Positions 38,051 to 46,956 of a DNA stretch of 64,000 nt are shown here, piece by piece (within the stretch, counting starts at the first letter, position 1; each line of letters opens with the position of its first letter). The stretch lies in the NCBI RefSeq assembly GCF_020532725.1, contig NZ_JAJAVC010000006.1, positions 186,001 to 250,000 of the forward strand, read 5' to 3'. The stretch comes from Methylobacillus arboreus (lineage in GTDB: Bacteria > Pseudomonadota > Gammaproteobacteria > Burkholderiales > Methylophilaceae). Both the position numbers and the translations under genes were made by a program. The notes under the pieces were generated by a model. That model was not told the origin of the DNA, ran no database searches, and was given only the letters and a program-made list of their open reading frames with translations.

Positions 38051-38893
38051 TTGGCCGCTATTGCCCTCCCCGGATTATTGCCAACAAAGAATCACAGCTT
38101 GGGCTGGGCTATTCTGGCATCGTTGGCATTGCATATCATGCTGATGATGCAGCTACCCATGCTGGATTTCACCGTTCCTGAAAAAACGGAGCCGCAAGTC
38201 CTGCAAGTCGAACTGGCGCCATCCCCTAATGCAACGATGGATAGTGCAGCGATAGAGCCTGCATTGCCTAAGCCAGAAACAATCAAGCCAGCAGAACCCG
38301 TTAAACAACCTGATCCTGAACCGGCGCCAGTACCCAAGCCTGCACCCAAACCCGTGCCGCAGCCACCTAAGCCAACGCCTAAGCCCCCTGAGCCGCCAGT
38401 ACCTTCCCAACCGGCAGAAAAACCTGCGGCAGCCGAGATACCATATGCACCAGCCCCGGCAGTTGTCCCCAATGTCATGACAGCGCCACCTCGGGAAAAC
38501 CCAACGCCTGCTCCTGTTGCTCCCGCTCCTGCGCCAATGCCTGAAACCACGCCAGCCCCGCCACCACCTGGCCCCAGCCAGCAGGATCTAGACGCAGCGC
38601 GTAGCTTGTATGGCAGCATGCTCTCCCGAGCGATTGCCAAATACAAACAGTATCCGAAAATTGCCCAGATGCGTGGATGGGAAGGTGAAGTGTTGCTGGA
38701 GGTGCATTGTGATGATAAAGGCCAGGTGCTCTCAACCCAGGTGAAAAAATCCAGCGGCCACAATGTATTGGATGAACAAGCCATGACCATGGTCAAAAAA
38801 GCGTCGCCGCTACCCCAACCGCCTGAAATATTGCGTAACAACAAAAATCTGGTCATTCTGGTACCAGTACCCTTTACGCTGGAAGCGTCATGA
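38051..38893 (+). CDS. tonB: Energy transducer TonB
   Basis: Couples the proton gradient to outer-membrane receptors. The 280 residues have one N-terminal membrane segment (LGWAILASLALHIMLMM), a long proline-rich spacer of about 110 residues with PxP repeats, and a C-terminal TonB domain (YPKIAQMRGWEGEVLLEV). A stop at 38009 limits the frame, which has no ATG before the membrane segment. The start is probably TTG 38051. A short ATG frame at 38008-38037 (MNLSFNDAP) lies just upstream in another phase. No exbB or exbD is present here. The stop overlaps the histidine kinase start (ATGA). Confidence 0.85.
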   Translation: MAAIALPGLLPTKNHSLGWAILASLALHIMLMMQLPMLDFTVPEKTEPQVLQVELAPSPNATMDSAAIEPALPKPETIKPAEPVKQPDPEPAPVPKPAPKPVPQPPKPTPKPPEPPVPSQPAEKPAAAEIPYAPAPAVVPNVMTAPPRENPTPAPVAPAPAPMPETTPAPPPPGPSQQDLDAARSLYGSMLSRAIAKYKQYPKIAQMRGWEGEVLLEVHCDDKGQVLSTQVKKSSGHNVLDEQAMTMVKKASPLPQPPEILRNNKNLVILVPVPFTLEAS

Positions 38894-40359
38894 GCGATCA
38901 CCCGCAAGCAAAATCACTCAAGGATGTTTTGCTGATCCATGAGTTGACGTTTTTTCTGCTAGTGATTCTTGCGGGCACGGCCGGTGTTATTGGCATGCGT
39001 ATCTGGGATCAATCATCCCAGGAGTCACAACGTATCCACCTCATGGTGCAGGAAATCCAGCAGACCCGCGGCGATTTGTATCGGCAAATGAAAGAGTTGT
39101 TTGACCTGCATTTTCTGAAAGACCCGCATGCGCAAGAGGAATACAACGTCTACACCCTTTCTATCGACGCCCATTTCCGCAAGCTCCTGGAGTTGACGGC
39201 AGATAGCCAGGAAAAAACTGCCATCATGGAGTTGAATGCTAGCTATCAGGAACTGATTCAGGAAACCCAGCAGATCTTTGCGCTGGTAGATAATTACAAC
39301 AACGCAGAATTGGAAAAGGTGCTGAACACCCATCTGGAGTCCAGCATTTTCCACCATTACGAAATCATTTCAGCCCGTGCCGAACGGCTCCTGCTGTTAA
39401 AGCATCGGGAGCTTTCCGCCCGGCTTGAAGATGTAAAACATACTGCATTTACGCTGCTGATCATTCCGATTGGGTTGGCCTTGCTGCTGCTGGTGTTTTC
39501 GCATATTTTCCTGAAGCGGGCCATCGTGCGTCCAATTCGCAATGTGCTCCACGCAACCAGCGAAATCAGTGCCGGCAACCTGGACCACAAGGCCCCTGAG
39601 GAAGGGGTGGCCGAACTGGCCGCCTTGTCTTCTGCCATCAATACCATGGCACACGAGCTGACCCGCAGCCAGGAAGCACTGGTGCGCTCTGAAAAACAGG
39701 CTGCACTCGGCCTGCTGGTGCCTATGCTGGCCCACAATATCCGCAACCCATTAGCCAGCATCCGCGCCACAGCCCAAGTTGCCGACAGCGAGCACCTGGA
39801 TCAGGAAACTCGCGACTCGCTTACTGCGATCATCAGCACAGTAGACCGCCTGGATCGCTGGACCCGCGCACTGCTGGCATATTTGCATCCATTGAAACCG
39901 CACGCCAGCGCCACTACCTTACGCCAGGTATTGCAAGGCGCACTCATGCCATTGCAGCAGAAAATCCAGGAAAAACAACTCGCGGTGCAATTACCTGACT
40001 GGCAGGATATCAATGACCGCATGTTCACCGATGAGAACCTGCTGGAACAAGCCTTATATAACCTACTGCTGAATGCCGTGGAGGCGTCTCCGCAAACAGG
40101 CGAAATTTCAATTCATTGCAATGCTTTCAATGAAAGCCTGCATATCACAATCAGCGACCAAGGCTCAGGCATGCCTTTTACGCCGGATCCGCATGCAGTC
40201 AGCCCCGGCCCAACCACCAAGCGTTTTGGCACCGGCCTGGGCATTCCCTTTGCATTCAAGGTGATGGAGGCGCTGTCAGGCCACATCCACTTCAATAATC
40301 GGGTGAAGGGTGGGACTGTCACTGAAATCACATTGCCTCGTGATCATCAACCCCAATGA
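38890..40359 (+). CDS. Sensor histidine kinase with HAMP domain
   Basis: 489 residues: a membrane segment near residue 22-38, a periplasmic sensor of about 145 helical residues, a second membrane segment near 186-207, a HAMP domain (RPIRNVLHATSEISAGNLD), a dimerisation domain with the H-box AHNIRNPLAS (H282; asparagine replaces the usual glutamate after it), and an ATP-binding domain with NLLLNAVEA, DQGSGMP and FGTGLGIPFA. No response regulator gene lies next to it, so the partner must be elsewhere. It is translationally coupled to tonB, an uncommon pairing. Confidence 0.9.
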   Translation: MSDHPQAKSLKDVLLIHELTFFLLVILAGTAGVIGMRIWDQSSQESQRIHLMVQEIQQTRGDLYRQMKELFDLHFLKDPHAQEEYNVYTLSIDAHFRKLLELTADSQEKTAIMELNASYQELIQETQQIFALVDNYNNAELEKVLNTHLESSIFHHYEIISARAERLLLLKHRELSARLEDVKHTAFTLLIIPIGLALLLLVFSHIFLKRAIVRPIRNVLHATSEISAGNLDHKAPEEGVAELAALSSAINTMAHELTRSQEALVRSEKQAALGLLVPMLAHNIRNPLASIRATAQVADSEHLDQETRDSLTAIISTVDRLDRWTRALLAYLHPLKPHASATTLRQVLQGALMPLQQKIQEKQLAVQLPDWQDINDRMFTDENLLEQALYNLLLNAVEASPQTGEISIHCNAFNESLHITISDQGSGMPFTPDPHAVSPGPTTKRFGTGLGIPFAFKVMEALSGHIHFNNRVKGGTVTEITLPRDHQPQ

Positions 40360-40445
40360 AATTTGTGTGAGCAACATGCCAGAACCTGCTTGCCTTATCT
40401 CTGGTTTTTATCAACAATGAGAGCGTCTAGAGTTTACTATCTGCC

Positions 40446-40901
40446 ATGTTGAACCAAGCGATTCCTGATTTTGAACTACCCTCCACCAGCGGAAAAACTT
40501 TCAGGCTTTCCGACTACACTGGCAAAAAACTGATCATTTACTTCTATCCCAAGGACAACACCCCCGGCTGTACCAATCAGGGTAAGGATCTGCGTGACCT
40601 CTACCCGGCTTTCCAGGCCAGCAATACGGAAATTGTCGGGATTTCACGTGACGGTCTCAAGTCCCACGAGAATTTCAAAGCAAAATTCAGCTTCCCATTC
40701 GAACTGCTATCCGATTCCGAAGAAAAAGCCTGTACGTTATTCGACGTAATCAAGATGAAGAAGTTGTATGGTAAAGAAGTACGTGGCATAGAACGTAGCA
40801 CGTTTGTCATTGATGAAAACGGTGTTCTGGTCCGAGAGTGGCGTAAGGTCAAAGTGGACGGCCACGCCCAGCAAGTGCTCGAATTCATTCAATCCCTTTA
40901 A
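40446..40901 (+). CDS. bcp: Peroxiredoxin of the Bcp/PrxQ family
   Basis: Thiol peroxidase that reduces hydrogen peroxide and organic peroxides. The 151 residues carry the peroxidatic cysteine C42 in YPKDNTPGCTNQG. In E. coli Bcp a resolving cysteine sits five residues later; here that position is a lysine, so the enzyme is 1-Cys-like or uses another cysteine such as that in EKACTLF. It is 11 bases upstream of phoH. Confidence 0.92.
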   Translation: MLNQAIPDFELPSTSGKTFRLSDYTGKKLIIYFYPKDNTPGCTNQGKDLRDLYPAFQASNTEIVGISRDGLKSHENFKAKFSFPFELLSDSEEKACTLFDVIKMKKLYGKEVRGIERSTFVIDENGVLVREWRKVKVDGHAQQVLEFIQSL

Positions 40902-40912
40902 AAGGCAGCCAG

Positions 40913-42310
40913 ATGCTCAGAAAGCGCACCGCAAGCACCAAACTGTTTGTACTTGATACCAATGTGCTGATGCACGATCCATCAAGCCTGTTCCGCTTTG
41001 AGGAACATGACATTTACCTGCCTATGGTCACGCTGGAAGAACTCGACAACAACAAGAAGGGCATGACAGAAGTCGCCCGCAATGCACGCCAGGCGAGCCG
41101 CAACCTGGAGGAAATCGTCGGCAGCAACCTCACCGATCTGGAAAAAGGCTGCCCGCTTGCCATCAATGGCAACAAGCATGTCAGCGGCAAACTGTTTCTG
41201 CAGACAGAGGCCGTCACGACAGAGCTGCCCATGCTGGCTGGCAGCAAGGCAGACAACCAGATTCTGAGCGTGGTGCTTGGGTTGCAAAAATCCCAACCCA
41301 GCCGTGAGGTAGTATTGGTCAGCAAGGACATCAACATCCGCATCAAAGCGCGTGCTATTGGCGTTGCTGCTGAAGACTACTTCAATGACAAGGTATTGGA
41401 AGACACCGACCTGCTCTACACCGGCATGAAAGAGCTGTCCGCCGATTTCTGGGAAAAACACAGCAAGGCGCTAGAATCATGGCAGGATGCAGGACGGATG
41501 TTCTACCGCATTACCGGGCCGCTCTGTAAGAGCTTTCTCGTCAATGAATTTGTCTATTACGAACATGAGAAACCGTTCCATGCGATCGTGCGCTCAATAG
41601 AAGGCAATACAGCCGTGCTGGAAGTCGTCAAGGACTATACCCAGCCCAAGCACAGCATCTGGGGCATCACATCACGTAACCGGGAGCAGAATTTTGCACT
41701 CAACCTGCTGATGGATCCCGAGGTAGACTTTGTTACGCTGCTGGGCCAGGCAGGCACCGGAAAAACCTTGCTCACGCTTGCCTCCGCGCTGACCCAGACC
41801 CTGGACAAAAAGATTTACAGCGAAATCATCATGACACGTGTTACTGTGCCTGTGGGTGAGGATATCGGCTTCCTGCCGGGAACAGAAGAGGAAAAAATGG
41901 CGCCCTGGATGGGAGCATTGGAAGACAACCTGGATGTGCTCAACAAATCAGATGAGGATGCGGGAGAATGGGGCCGTGCCGCCACGCAGGACCTGATCCG
42001 CACCCGCATCAAGGTAAAATCATTGAACTTCATGCGCGGACGTACCTTCCTACATAAGTTCCTTATCATCGATGAAGCCCAGAATTTGACCCCGAAACAA
42101 ATGAAAACACTCATTACTCGTGCAGGACCTGGGACTAAAGTTGTTTGTTTAGGTAATATTGCGCAAATTGATACGCCCTACCTGACTGAAGGCAGTTCCG
42201 GTCTCACCTATGTGGTGGATCGCTTCAAGGGCTGGACCCATAATGGGCACGTCACATTGGTACGTGGCGAACGCTCAAGGCTGGCAGATTTTGCAGCAGA
42301 AATTTTGTAG
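40913..42310 (+). CDS. PhoH-family ATPase with N-terminal PIN domain
   Basis: 465 residues. The N-terminal PIN nuclease-like domain starts at FVLDTNVLMHDPSSLF with the conserved aspartate, followed by LEELDNNKKG. The C-terminal PhoH ATPase domain has Walker A GQAGTGKTLL near residue 283 and Walker B FLIIDEAQNLTPKQ. PIN-PhoH proteins are linked to RNA processing and some act as RNA helicase-nucleases; the role here is inferred only from family. It may be co-transcribed with bcp. Confidence 0.92.
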   Translation: MLRKRTASTKLFVLDTNVLMHDPSSLFRFEEHDIYLPMVTLEELDNNKKGMTEVARNARQASRNLEEIVGSNLTDLEKGCPLAINGNKHVSGKLFLQTEAVTTELPMLAGSKADNQILSVVLGLQKSQPSREVVLVSKDINIRIKARAIGVAAEDYFNDKVLEDTDLLYTGMKELSADFWEKHSKALESWQDAGRMFYRITGPLCKSFLVNEFVYYEHEKPFHAIVRSIEGNTAVLEVVKDYTQPKHSIWGITSRNREQNFALNLLMDPEVDFVTLLGQAGTGKTLLTLASALTQTLDKKIYSEIIMTRVTVPVGEDIGFLPGTEEEKMAPWMGALEDNLDVLNKSDEDAGEWGRAATQDLIRTRIKVKSLNFMRGRTFLHKFLIIDEAQNLTPKQMKTLITRAGPGTKVVCLGNIAQIDTPYLTEGSSGLTYVVDRFKGWTHNGHVTLVRGERSRLADFAAEIL

Positions 42311-42401
42311 TAATAATTGATCACTAAAATGATTCAATCTGGCATAGCCAGTCATAATGACAGGAAAATGCGCCCCCTTGCCGGGGTGTAACAAAGCAGC
42401 G

Positions 42402-43586
42402 ATGAACTGGGGTTTTTATATCATACTGCTGGCGCAATTCGTATCCGCGCTAGCTGACAATGCATTGCTGTTCACCGCGATTGCTCTATTGAGGGACATG
42501 GAAGCGCCAAGCTGGCACGACCCATTACTTCAATGGTTCTTTGTCATTTCGTACATCATTCTGGCCCCTTTTGTCGGGGCCTTTGCTGACGCCTTCCCCA
42601 AGGGCAGGGTGATGTTTGTCTCCAATGCCATCAAGTTCGTCGGCAGCACGGCCATGGTGTTTGGCATGCCGCCCTTGTATGCCTACGGTATTGTCGGCAT
42701 AGGCGCAGCCGCCTATTCGCCCGCCAAGTACGGCATTCTGACGGAATACCTGCCGCCTTCCATGCTGGTGAAAGCCAATGGCTGGATGGAAGGCTCCACC
42801 GTCATGGCCATTGTGCTGGGAACCGTCGTCGGCGCCATCCTGCCCAGTATCAATATCCAGATTGCCATGATTGTGATTACGGTGCTTTACCTCTCGGCAG
42901 CCATCTTCAATATCTATATCCCCAAAGTACCGGTGGATCACAAACCTCCCAAGAAAACGCCCACCTTTCTCATCAAGGACTTCTGGCATGCCACCAAGGC
43001 ATTGTGGAAGGATGCGCAGGGGCAGGTTTCGCTTGCAGTCACTACCCTATTCTGGGGAGTGGCAGCCACATTGCGCTTTGTCGTGCTGGCCTGGGCCGGC
43101 TTTGCCCTCGACTTCACCCAGGAGCAATCCACCTACCTGATGGTAGTTGTCGCCATCGGCATCGCCTTTGGTTCGATAGCCGCCGCACGCATGGTCAAGC
43201 TGGAGCATTCTGCGCGCGTATTACCCGTGGGGATTGCAGTGGGGTTATTGGTCATCGGCATGAGTTTTGTCACCAACTGGATTATTGCCTGCATCCTGCT
43301 ACTGCTGATTGGCGCCTTGAGCGGCTACCTGGTCGTACCCCTCAACGCATTGTTGCAGCATCGCGGCCACCTGTTAATTGGCGCAGGCCATTCGATTGCT
43401 GTGCAGAACTTCAATGAAAATCTTGGTATTGCCGCCCTGATTACCCTCTACACACTCATGATCAAGGCGGATATCCATATCAATTTCATCATTGTCACCT
43501 TTGGTTTGTTTGTCAGCCTGAGCATGGGCGGGATATATAAGTTATATCAGGCCAAAAATACAAATCAACTCAGCAAGAAACCTTAG
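42402..43586 (+). CDS. lplT: Lysophospholipid transporter LplT-like MFS protein
   Basis: Membrane transporter that in E. coli flips lysophospholipids into the cytoplasm for reacylation. From ATG 42402 there are 394 residues with about eleven membrane segments. Typical LplT strings are FYIILLAQFVSALADNALLF at the N-terminus and GAAAYSPAKYGILTEYLPP. An in-frame extension to 42357 is not hydrophobic and is not favoured. The acyltransferase Aas that E. coli pairs with it is not in the window. Confidence 0.9.
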   Translation: MNWGFYIILLAQFVSALADNALLFTAIALLRDMEAPSWHDPLLQWFFVISYIILAPFVGAFADAFPKGRVMFVSNAIKFVGSTAMVFGMPPLYAYGIVGIGAAAYSPAKYGILTEYLPPSMLVKANGWMEGSTVMAIVLGTVVGAILPSINIQIAMIVITVLYLSAAIFNIYIPKVPVDHKPPKKTPTFLIKDFWHATKALWKDAQGQVSLAVTTLFWGVAATLRFVVLAWAGFALDFTQEQSTYLMVVVAIGIAFGSIAAARMVKLEHSARVLPVGIAVGLLVIGMSFVTNWIIACILLLLIGALSGYLVVPLNALLQHRGHLLIGAGHSIAVQNFNENLGIAALITLYTLMIKADIHINFIIVTFGLFVSLSMGGIYKLYQAKNTNQLSKKP

Positions 43587-43605
43587 CCTTTATTCTAGAA
43601 ACAAT

Positions 43606-43635
43606 AAAAAACCCGGATGCAATTCCGGGGTTTTT
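43606..43635. terminator. Bidirectional terminator between lplT and ndh
   Basis: AAAAAACCCGGA and TTCCGGGGTTTTT form a stem with an A-run on one side and a T-run on the other, so it can end both convergent genes. Confidence 0.8.
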
Positions 43636-43659
43636 ATTTCATCCGATGGCCAATGCGGC

Positions 43660-44997
43660 TTAATGCAACTTAACCCTGGCTTCGGTCCTACGCGTAATCA
43701 GGCGTGCAAGAATTTGCAGCACAACGGCAAAGAAGCCATGAAGCGCCATCAAGTGCATCTGGTATAAAGATTGATACATCAGGCGGGCAAACAGACCTTC
43801 AATATACATACTGCCACCAGCAATCGCACCCATCAGGCTGCCCACTGTGGAGTAGCGCCCTAAGTTGACCAGTGAGCCATAGTCACGGTAGGTATATTCA
43901 GGCAGGTTATCCTTGCCAGCAACCCTGGCTTTGACGGTCTTGACCAGCATGGAGGCCTGCTGGTGTGCCGATTGCGCACGTGGCGGCACATTCTCATCAT
44001 GACCAGGCCATGGACAGGCAGCGCAATCGCCAAAAGCAAATACATTTTCATCCAGCGTCGTTTGTAGGGTGCGCTTCACTACCAGTTGATTGATGCGGTT
44101 AACTTCCAACCCATCCAAGTCGCGAAGAAAATCAGGGGCCTTGATGCCTGCAGCCCAGACGACCAATGCAGATGGAATAAAGCGGCCACTATGGGTGTAC
44201 ACACCCTTGGCGGTCACTTCAGTAACACGTTCACCAGCATAAACATGCACACGCAGCTTGCGCAGCTCAACATCCACTGCCATTGAGAGCTTGGGAGGCA
44301 AGGCTGGCAATACACGGTCGCTAGCCTCAATGATGGAAATCTTGATGTCCCTGTCAGGGTCGATCCTGTCCAGCCCATAAGAGGCGACTTCACGGGTTGT
44401 GTTATGCAGCTCTGCTGCAAGTTCAACACCAGTAGCGCCAGCCCCGACGATAACCACTTCCAATTGACCTGCCTGCACAGGCTCCGCCTGGGTCTGGGCG
44501 CGGATCAGGGCATTGGTCAGCTGCTTGTGGAAACGCTCAGCCTGGTTTTGCGTATCCAGCGCAATGGAATGCTCACGCGCGCCGGAGATGCCAAAATCAT
44601 TGGTCGTACTGCCCACGGCAATAATCAGGGTGTCATATTGGAAAGTACGACGAGGAATAACTTCTACACCTTCCTCGTCAAAATAAGGCGCGACATACAC
44701 TTCTTTCTTGCCGCGATCCAGGCCATCCATGCGCCCTAACCGGAAATAGAAATGATGCCAGTGGGCCTGGGCGATGTATTCAAGTTCATGCTTGTCCGGA
44801 TTCATGCTCCCTGCTGCAATTTCATGCAGCAATGGTTTCCAGACATGGGTTCGCGTGCAGTCAATCAGGGTGATATGGGCTTTCTTCTTGCGTCCCAAGC
44901 TCCTGCCTAGACGTGTCGCCAGTTCCAGCCCGCCTGCGCCGCCACCAACAATCACCACACGATGCAAATCTGAATTTGTTTGCGTTTCCAATTGCAT
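43660..44997 (-). CDS. ndh: Type II NADH:quinone dehydrogenase
   Basis: Single-subunit flavoprotein that oxidises NADH and reduces quinone without pumping protons. The 445 residues contain the FAD site VVIVGGGAGGLELATRLG at the N-terminus, the NADH site VVIVGAGATGVELAAEL near residue 180, ENVFAFGDCAA for FAD binding, and a C-terminal amphipathic region (SLYQMHLMALHGFFAVV) that attaches it to the membrane. It lies downstream of xoxG, but a strong terminator lies between, so it is likely a separate transcript. Confidence 0.94.
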   Translation of the reverse strand: MQLETQTNSDLHRVVIVGGGAGGLELATRLGRSLGRKKKAHITLIDCTRTHVWKPLLHEIAAGSMNPDKHELEYIAQAHWHHFYFRLGRMDGLDRGKKEVYVAPYFDEEGVEVIPRRTFQYDTLIIAVGSTTNDFGISGAREHSIALDTQNQAERFHKQLTNALIRAQTQAEPVQAGQLEVVIVGAGATGVELAAELHNTTREVASYGLDRIDPDRDIKISIIEASDRVLPALPPKLSMAVDVELRKLRVHVYAGERVTEVTAKGVYTHSGRFIPSALVVWAAGIKAPDFLRDLDGLEVNRINQLVVKRTLQTTLDENVFAFGDCAACPWPGHDENVPPRAQSAHQQASMLVKTVKARVAGKDNLPEYTYRDYGSLVNLGRYSTVGSLMGAIAGGSMYIEGLFARLMYQSLYQMHLMALHGFFAVVLQILARLITRRTEARVKLH

Positions 44998-45159
44998 AAC
45001 TTCACTTTCCAGGACTAATCAATGTAAATCAGTATACATAACGGCAAGCACAGCTTTACTGCGTGATGACAGTCACTCTTCAGTAATCATGACTTTGGCG
45101 ACAGGCTTGCACAAAAAGCATTACGCTGATTTTACCTCTAAAGCCGGGGCTTCGCGCAT

Positions 45160-45192
45160 AAAAAAAACGGCCATTGTACAAACAACGACCGT
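45160..45192 (-). terminator. Rho-independent terminator after xoxG
   Basis: On the minus strand ACGGTCGTTGT pairs with ACAATGGCCGT (11 pairs, two G-T) around a TTGT loop, followed by eight T residues. It lies 63 bases after the xoxG stop and closes the xoxJ-xoxG transcript. Confidence 0.85.
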
Positions 45193-45254
45193 CTTTACTA
45201 TACCGAGGGATACTAAACTAGACCAGCGCTAGCACCGCTCACTATTTTTAGGAT

Positions 45255-45788
45255 TTATTTCTGCGGCGCTTCATTCAGCCATGGCTTGTCGCCACCGCCT
45301 TTGTATTGGCTACGCAGGAATGCCACAATTCTCAGGATTTCATCGGTGGAAACCAAGTCCGGATTGCCAGCAACCTGCTTGTGCCAGGTAGCCATGCCGC
45401 CATTGGTACCGCCCGCGATCGTTTCAAACAAACCCTTGTCTGTGATGTGTTTGGAATATTGCCAGCGATCATCGGTAATCGAAACAGCCACTTGGCCATC
45501 GCCATTAGGGCCATGGCAGGTAGTGCAGGAATAAAGACCAAATTTCCTCTTGCCCAGCTTGGCTTTTTCCGGGTCGGCTGTGTAGATCTTTGTATAAGGA
45601 TTCACGCAGGTTTCCAGGAACTCCTTGGCTTCAGGGGTATCATCTTCGGCCACTGTAATTTTTAACGGGCTATTATCCTTGGTAGATACCAGATTGCAGG
45701 CAGCACTTGCCTGCATAGGCATCGCCAATCCTGCCAGAGCCAGCACAGAAGCTGCCAAGGTTGCTTTGATCACTCCATGATTCAACAT
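45255..45788 (-). CDS. xoxG: Cytochrome c of the XoxG type, electron acceptor of XoxF
   Basis: Periplasmic c-type cytochrome that receives electrons from the lanthanide methanol dehydrogenase. The start is ATG 45788, preceded by AAGGAGA. The 177 residues begin with a signal peptide ending MQASA. A single heme site CTTCH lies at residues 88-92, and GGTNGGMATW offers the probable axial methionine. Size and the DxPEAKEFLETCVNPY segment agree with XoxG/c-L type cytochromes. It follows xoxJ on the same strand. Confidence 0.9.
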   Translation of the reverse strand: MLNHGVIKATLAASVLALAGLAMPMQASAACNLVSTKDNSPLKITVAEDDTPEAKEFLETCVNPYTKIYTADPEKAKLGKRKFGLYSCTTCHGPNGDGQVAVSITDDRWQYSKHITDKGLFETIAGGTNGGMATWHKQVAGNPDLVSTDEILRIVAFLRSQYKGGGDKPWLNEAPQK

Positions 45789-45902
45789 ACTTTCTCCTTG
45801 CTTTATAAACATTTAAACTTCGACTGCTTTAATCAACTGAATCAGTCTGCACTTCATTTAACGAGTCAGACATGTAACAGTTGACCCAGTTCATGAATTT
45901 TT

Positions 45903-46820
45903 CTATTCGAATTTGGGAATTACATCACCCTTCTCTTTAGATTTTTTCTCAATATCATCACCCTCAACTACCGGTACATGAGGAATGCCATATTCATCGA
46001 GAATCTTGATGATGTCGTCATGGCGGCGATCAAGCACTTCCTGCAGCACGGCCATTCTTTCCTTGTCACGCTTGCGTACAGCCAGTGAAATATTCCAGTA
46101 TTCCTTGCCATGTATATTCTCCTGCTCATATTCCGGGGCAGGCACGACAACCAGCGGAATCGAAGCTTTCTTGGCGTAATACCCGGCAATCGGGCCCCAA
46201 AGAATTGCCACGTCGATCTCACCTTTGACCAAATCATCAATCACGAAACTTGGCGGTAAATTGAGATCGCGCTGAATACGGTAGGGGCGGGAATTGCCAA
46301 GCAGACCTTTATCATTCAGAGGACGGGAAGGCGGAGTCTGGCCAACCACACCGATAATGCCTTTGCGCAAGTCAGGGGAGTCCCAATCCTTGATGTCATA
46401 ACCGCTATCCTTGCGGTAGACGAATACGTAACCTGAACGGTAATAAGGCTTGGATGTCAGCATCATGTCGTTGCCCGCGACAGTGCCGATAATCACGTCG
46501 CAACGACGTGCATTTAACGTGTTTCTGATAAAACCCATACGGTCATACCAAAACTGGTAGGTCAGGGTCTTGCCGAGATCCTTGGCAATCAGCTCGGCAA
46601 TTTTGTTCTCAAAACCTTCTTGCTTGCCGTTTGAATAAGGCAAATTGTCATAGTCTGCACAGACTTTAAATTCGTTGGGGTTATCCTCACGTACCGGCAG
46701 ACCACCACGGCCTACTTCGGTATCAACCTCCAGTGTATTGGTGGCGCCTCCCGCCATGGCGAACTGGCTGACACTTGCCAACATCAGCACAAATGAAACC
46801 TTTTTCAGCGTTTTCAGCAT
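45903..46820 (-). CDS. xoxJ: Periplasmic protein XoxJ, methanol oxidation accessory
   Basis: Solute-binding-like protein encoded with XoxF in many methylotrophs; proposed to help activate the dehydrogenase, though its mechanism is not settled. The 305 residues have a signal peptide ending FAMAGG, followed by a family-3 binding-protein fold (FKVCADYDNLPYSNGKQEGFENKIAELIA, ARRCDVIIGTVAGNDMMLTS). It is separated from xoxF by a strong hairpin terminator at 46873-46904, so expression may be lower than that of xoxF. Confidence 0.9.
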   Translation of the reverse strand: MLKTLKKVSFVLMLASVSQFAMAGGATNTLEVDTEVGRGGLPVREDNPNEFKVCADYDNLPYSNGKQEGFENKIAELIAKDLGKTLTYQFWYDRMGFIRNTLNARRCDVIIGTVAGNDMMLTSKPYYRSGYVFVYRKDSGYDIKDWDSPDLRKGIIGVVGQTPPSRPLNDKGLLGNSRPYRIQRDLNLPPSFVIDDLVKGEIDVAILWGPIAGYYAKKASIPLVVVPAPEYEQENIHGKEYWNISLAVRKRDKERMAVLQEVLDRRHDDIIKILDEYGIPHVPVVEGDDIEKKSKEKGDVIPKFE

Positions 46821-46872
46821 TGCCTACTTCCTTCTGCGTTGATAAGCCATCTAACTAATTACTTATCAAAGA

Positions 46873-46904
46873 TAAAAAGCACCCTGTCCTAAGACAGGGT
46901 GCTT
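46873..46904 (-). terminator. Strong terminator between xoxF and xoxJ
   Basis: On the minus strand AAGCACCCTGTC and GACAGGGTGCTT form a perfect 12-bp stem with a four-base loop, followed by a T-run. Transcription from xoxF would mostly stop here, with read-through supplying xoxJ and xoxG, or these genes have their own promoter. Confidence 0.9.
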
Positions 46905-46956
46905 GGGAGCAACTAACCTAATGTCAGCTTTGAATCTTCTGCATCAAATCAGACGA

